Assembly (NCBI RefSeq): GCF_023715505.1
Contig: NZ_JAMBOH010000021.1
Span: forward strand, 24,494-88,493
Length of the DNA: 64,000 nucleotides
Direction: 5' to 3'
Source: Neobacillus cucumis
GTDB taxonomy: Bacteria > Bacillota > Bacilli > Bacillales_B > DSM-18226
Both the position numbers and the translations under genes were made by a program. Shown piece after piece: positions 62,994 to 64,000 of this stretch. How positions within the stretch are numbered: position 1 is the first letter of the stretch; every line of letters starts with the position of its first letter. The notes under the pieces are model-generated. The model was not told the DNA's origin. It did not search any database and worked only from the letters and a program-made list of their open reading frames with translations.

Positions 62994-63833
62994 GTGTTAT
63001 TGTCAAAATCCTAGGAACTTTATGAATCGGATAAAAGGATTGAAGGTTTCTCTCCTCAGACCTTAAAAGCGTATAAGCTCCAATCTAAGCTACTTATCCA
63101 ACACTTTAACGATGTAAATATTGAATCTTTGATGACACATCAGTTGAAGGAATACTTAGCAAAGTCTAGTGAACACTTAAAGCCATCAAGTTTAGCTCAT
63201 CGGATTCGATTCATTAAATCTCTATTCCGTTGGTCGCACGAGGAAGGGCATATAACCAAAAATCCAGCTGCGAAAATCAAAGAACACAAACAAGGTAAAC
63301 GAATACCTAAATTTTTGACGGAGAGAGAAATTGAACATTTAAGGGAAGCGTGTTTTACTCCAATGGAAAAGGCTTTATTCGAATTTATGTTTTCAACAGG
63401 TTGTAGAATAGGTGAAATTGTTTCACTTTAAAAGAATAGTATTAATTGGTCAAATCGTTCTGCCATAGTCCTTGGAAAGGGAGATAAGGAAAGGGAGGTA
63501 TATTTTAATATACGGTGTGAAATATGGCTCAAACGATATACAGACCTTCGCCAGGATAAGGATCCAGCTATTTTTGTTACTGAACGGCACCCGCACCGAA
63601 TGAGTATTGGACAGATGAGGTACATCATTAAACGAATATCAAGTCGGGCAGGGATCAACAAAGAAATTCATCCACACCAACTACGCCACAGTTATGCCAC
63701 ACACCTATTGAACAACGGAGCTCCTATTGATGTTATTCAAAGTTTACTAGGTCACGAAAAAAGCGAGACCACTAGGATTTATGCTCAGCTAAGTGGCAGC
63801 CTTAGAAGAGAATTTTATAGAAAATATTTTTAG
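62994..63833 (+). pseudogene. Tyrosine recombinase (XerC/D-type integrase) with two in-frame stops
   Basis: From GTG 62994 with AAGGAGG the frame encodes 279 residues if TAG at 63012-63014 and TAA at 63429-63431 are ignored. The core-binding domain (GFSPQTLKAYKLQSKLLIQH) and catalytic domain are otherwise complete. The Arg is in GCRIGEI, Lys in LGKGDKEREVYF, His-x-x-Arg in HPHQLRHSYATHLL, His in LGHEKSETTRIYAQ, and Tyr in that same segment. No frameshift is needed. Length and motifs resemble small integrases of mobile elements. The stops make it inactive unless read through. Confidence 0.82.
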
Positions 63834-63845
63834 AGATGAATGCAA

Positions 63846-63874
63846 AAGGCAACGGATACTCCGCTGCCTTTTCA
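63846..63874 (+). terminator. Terminator after the recombinase
   Basis: AAAGGCA..CGG and CCG..TGCCTTTT arms form a hairpin with a terminal T run directly after the stop. Confidence 0.65.
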
Positions 63875-64000
63875 CTATTGTTCGCAATAGGTAAGCATTT
63901 GAAGTTATCTCCAGCTTTTCCCCTGCTCCACACGGAACGTGATAGTTTCCCATCATTCCGCGTTCCATCTATCTATACATTGGTAAATTATAAGTTCCAT

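Noticed and set aside
62788..63006. 72-codon minus-strand frame
   Set aside because: No ribosome site, no recognisable pattern; overlaps the recombinase start.

Overview
The window looks like the chromosome of an endospore-forming member of the Bacillaceae (Bacillus, Priestia or Neobacillus type). The reasons are the Bacillus megaterium-style anaerobic cobalamin operon (cbiW, the long cbiH60 fusion, cbiX with a His-rich tail, cbiET), a GerA-family germinant receptor, strong AGGAGG-type ribosome binding sites, a class III fructose-bisphosphatase, YflT and YuiH-type proteins, and Bacillus-type sigma-A, sigma-B and PurR sites. Species cannot be fixed from sequence alone.

Region 1 (1-14060, minus strand) is one operon of 13 tightly packed genes taking sirohydrochlorin through the corrin ring to cobyric acid and the lower-ligand base: cbiW-cbiH60-cbiX-cbiJ-cbiC-cbiD-cbiET-cbiL-cbiF-cbiG-cbiA-cbiP-cobT. 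cobT runs off the left edge. Upstream lie two complete cobalamin riboswitches in tandem, each followed by its own intrinsic terminator.

Region 2 (14100-32850) is mixed. It holds an alpha/beta hydrolase, a PAP2 phosphatase, a decayed UPF0158 gene, the first copy of a duplicated DGDG-motif gene and a YuiH-like molybdoenzyme. A germinant receptor follows whose B subunit is inverted and converges on the A-C pair, together with an overlooked 43-residue membrane protein. The rest is a MarR-DHA2 efflux module present twice (both transporters broken in different places), a gamma-glutamylcyclotransferase-like protein, a transglutaminase-like protein, an SDR, a sigma-B-type stress protein and a large molybdopterin oxidoreductase bracketed by a short palindrome.

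Region 3 (31990-51450, minus strand) is catabolic. It has five M20-family amidohydrolases/peptidases (one frameshifted), an oligopeptide ABC transporter, an ion-coupled-type permease, a sugar isomerase-like protein, an OxlT-type MFS transporter and PurT with a PurBox. The layout suggests import of acylated amino acids or peptides followed by amide cleavage.

Region 4 (51830-64000) has fbp, a DUF1259 protein, a CAP-domain secreted protein, a large secreted protein of unknown role, an MFS remnant and a HAD phosphatase. It ends in a mobile zone: an IS1595-like remnant, an IS1182-family element and a tyrosine recombinase killed by two stop codons. Small dispersed hairpin repeats recur across the window and several genes or gene fragments are duplicated in it, so the accessory part has been reshuffled repeatedly.
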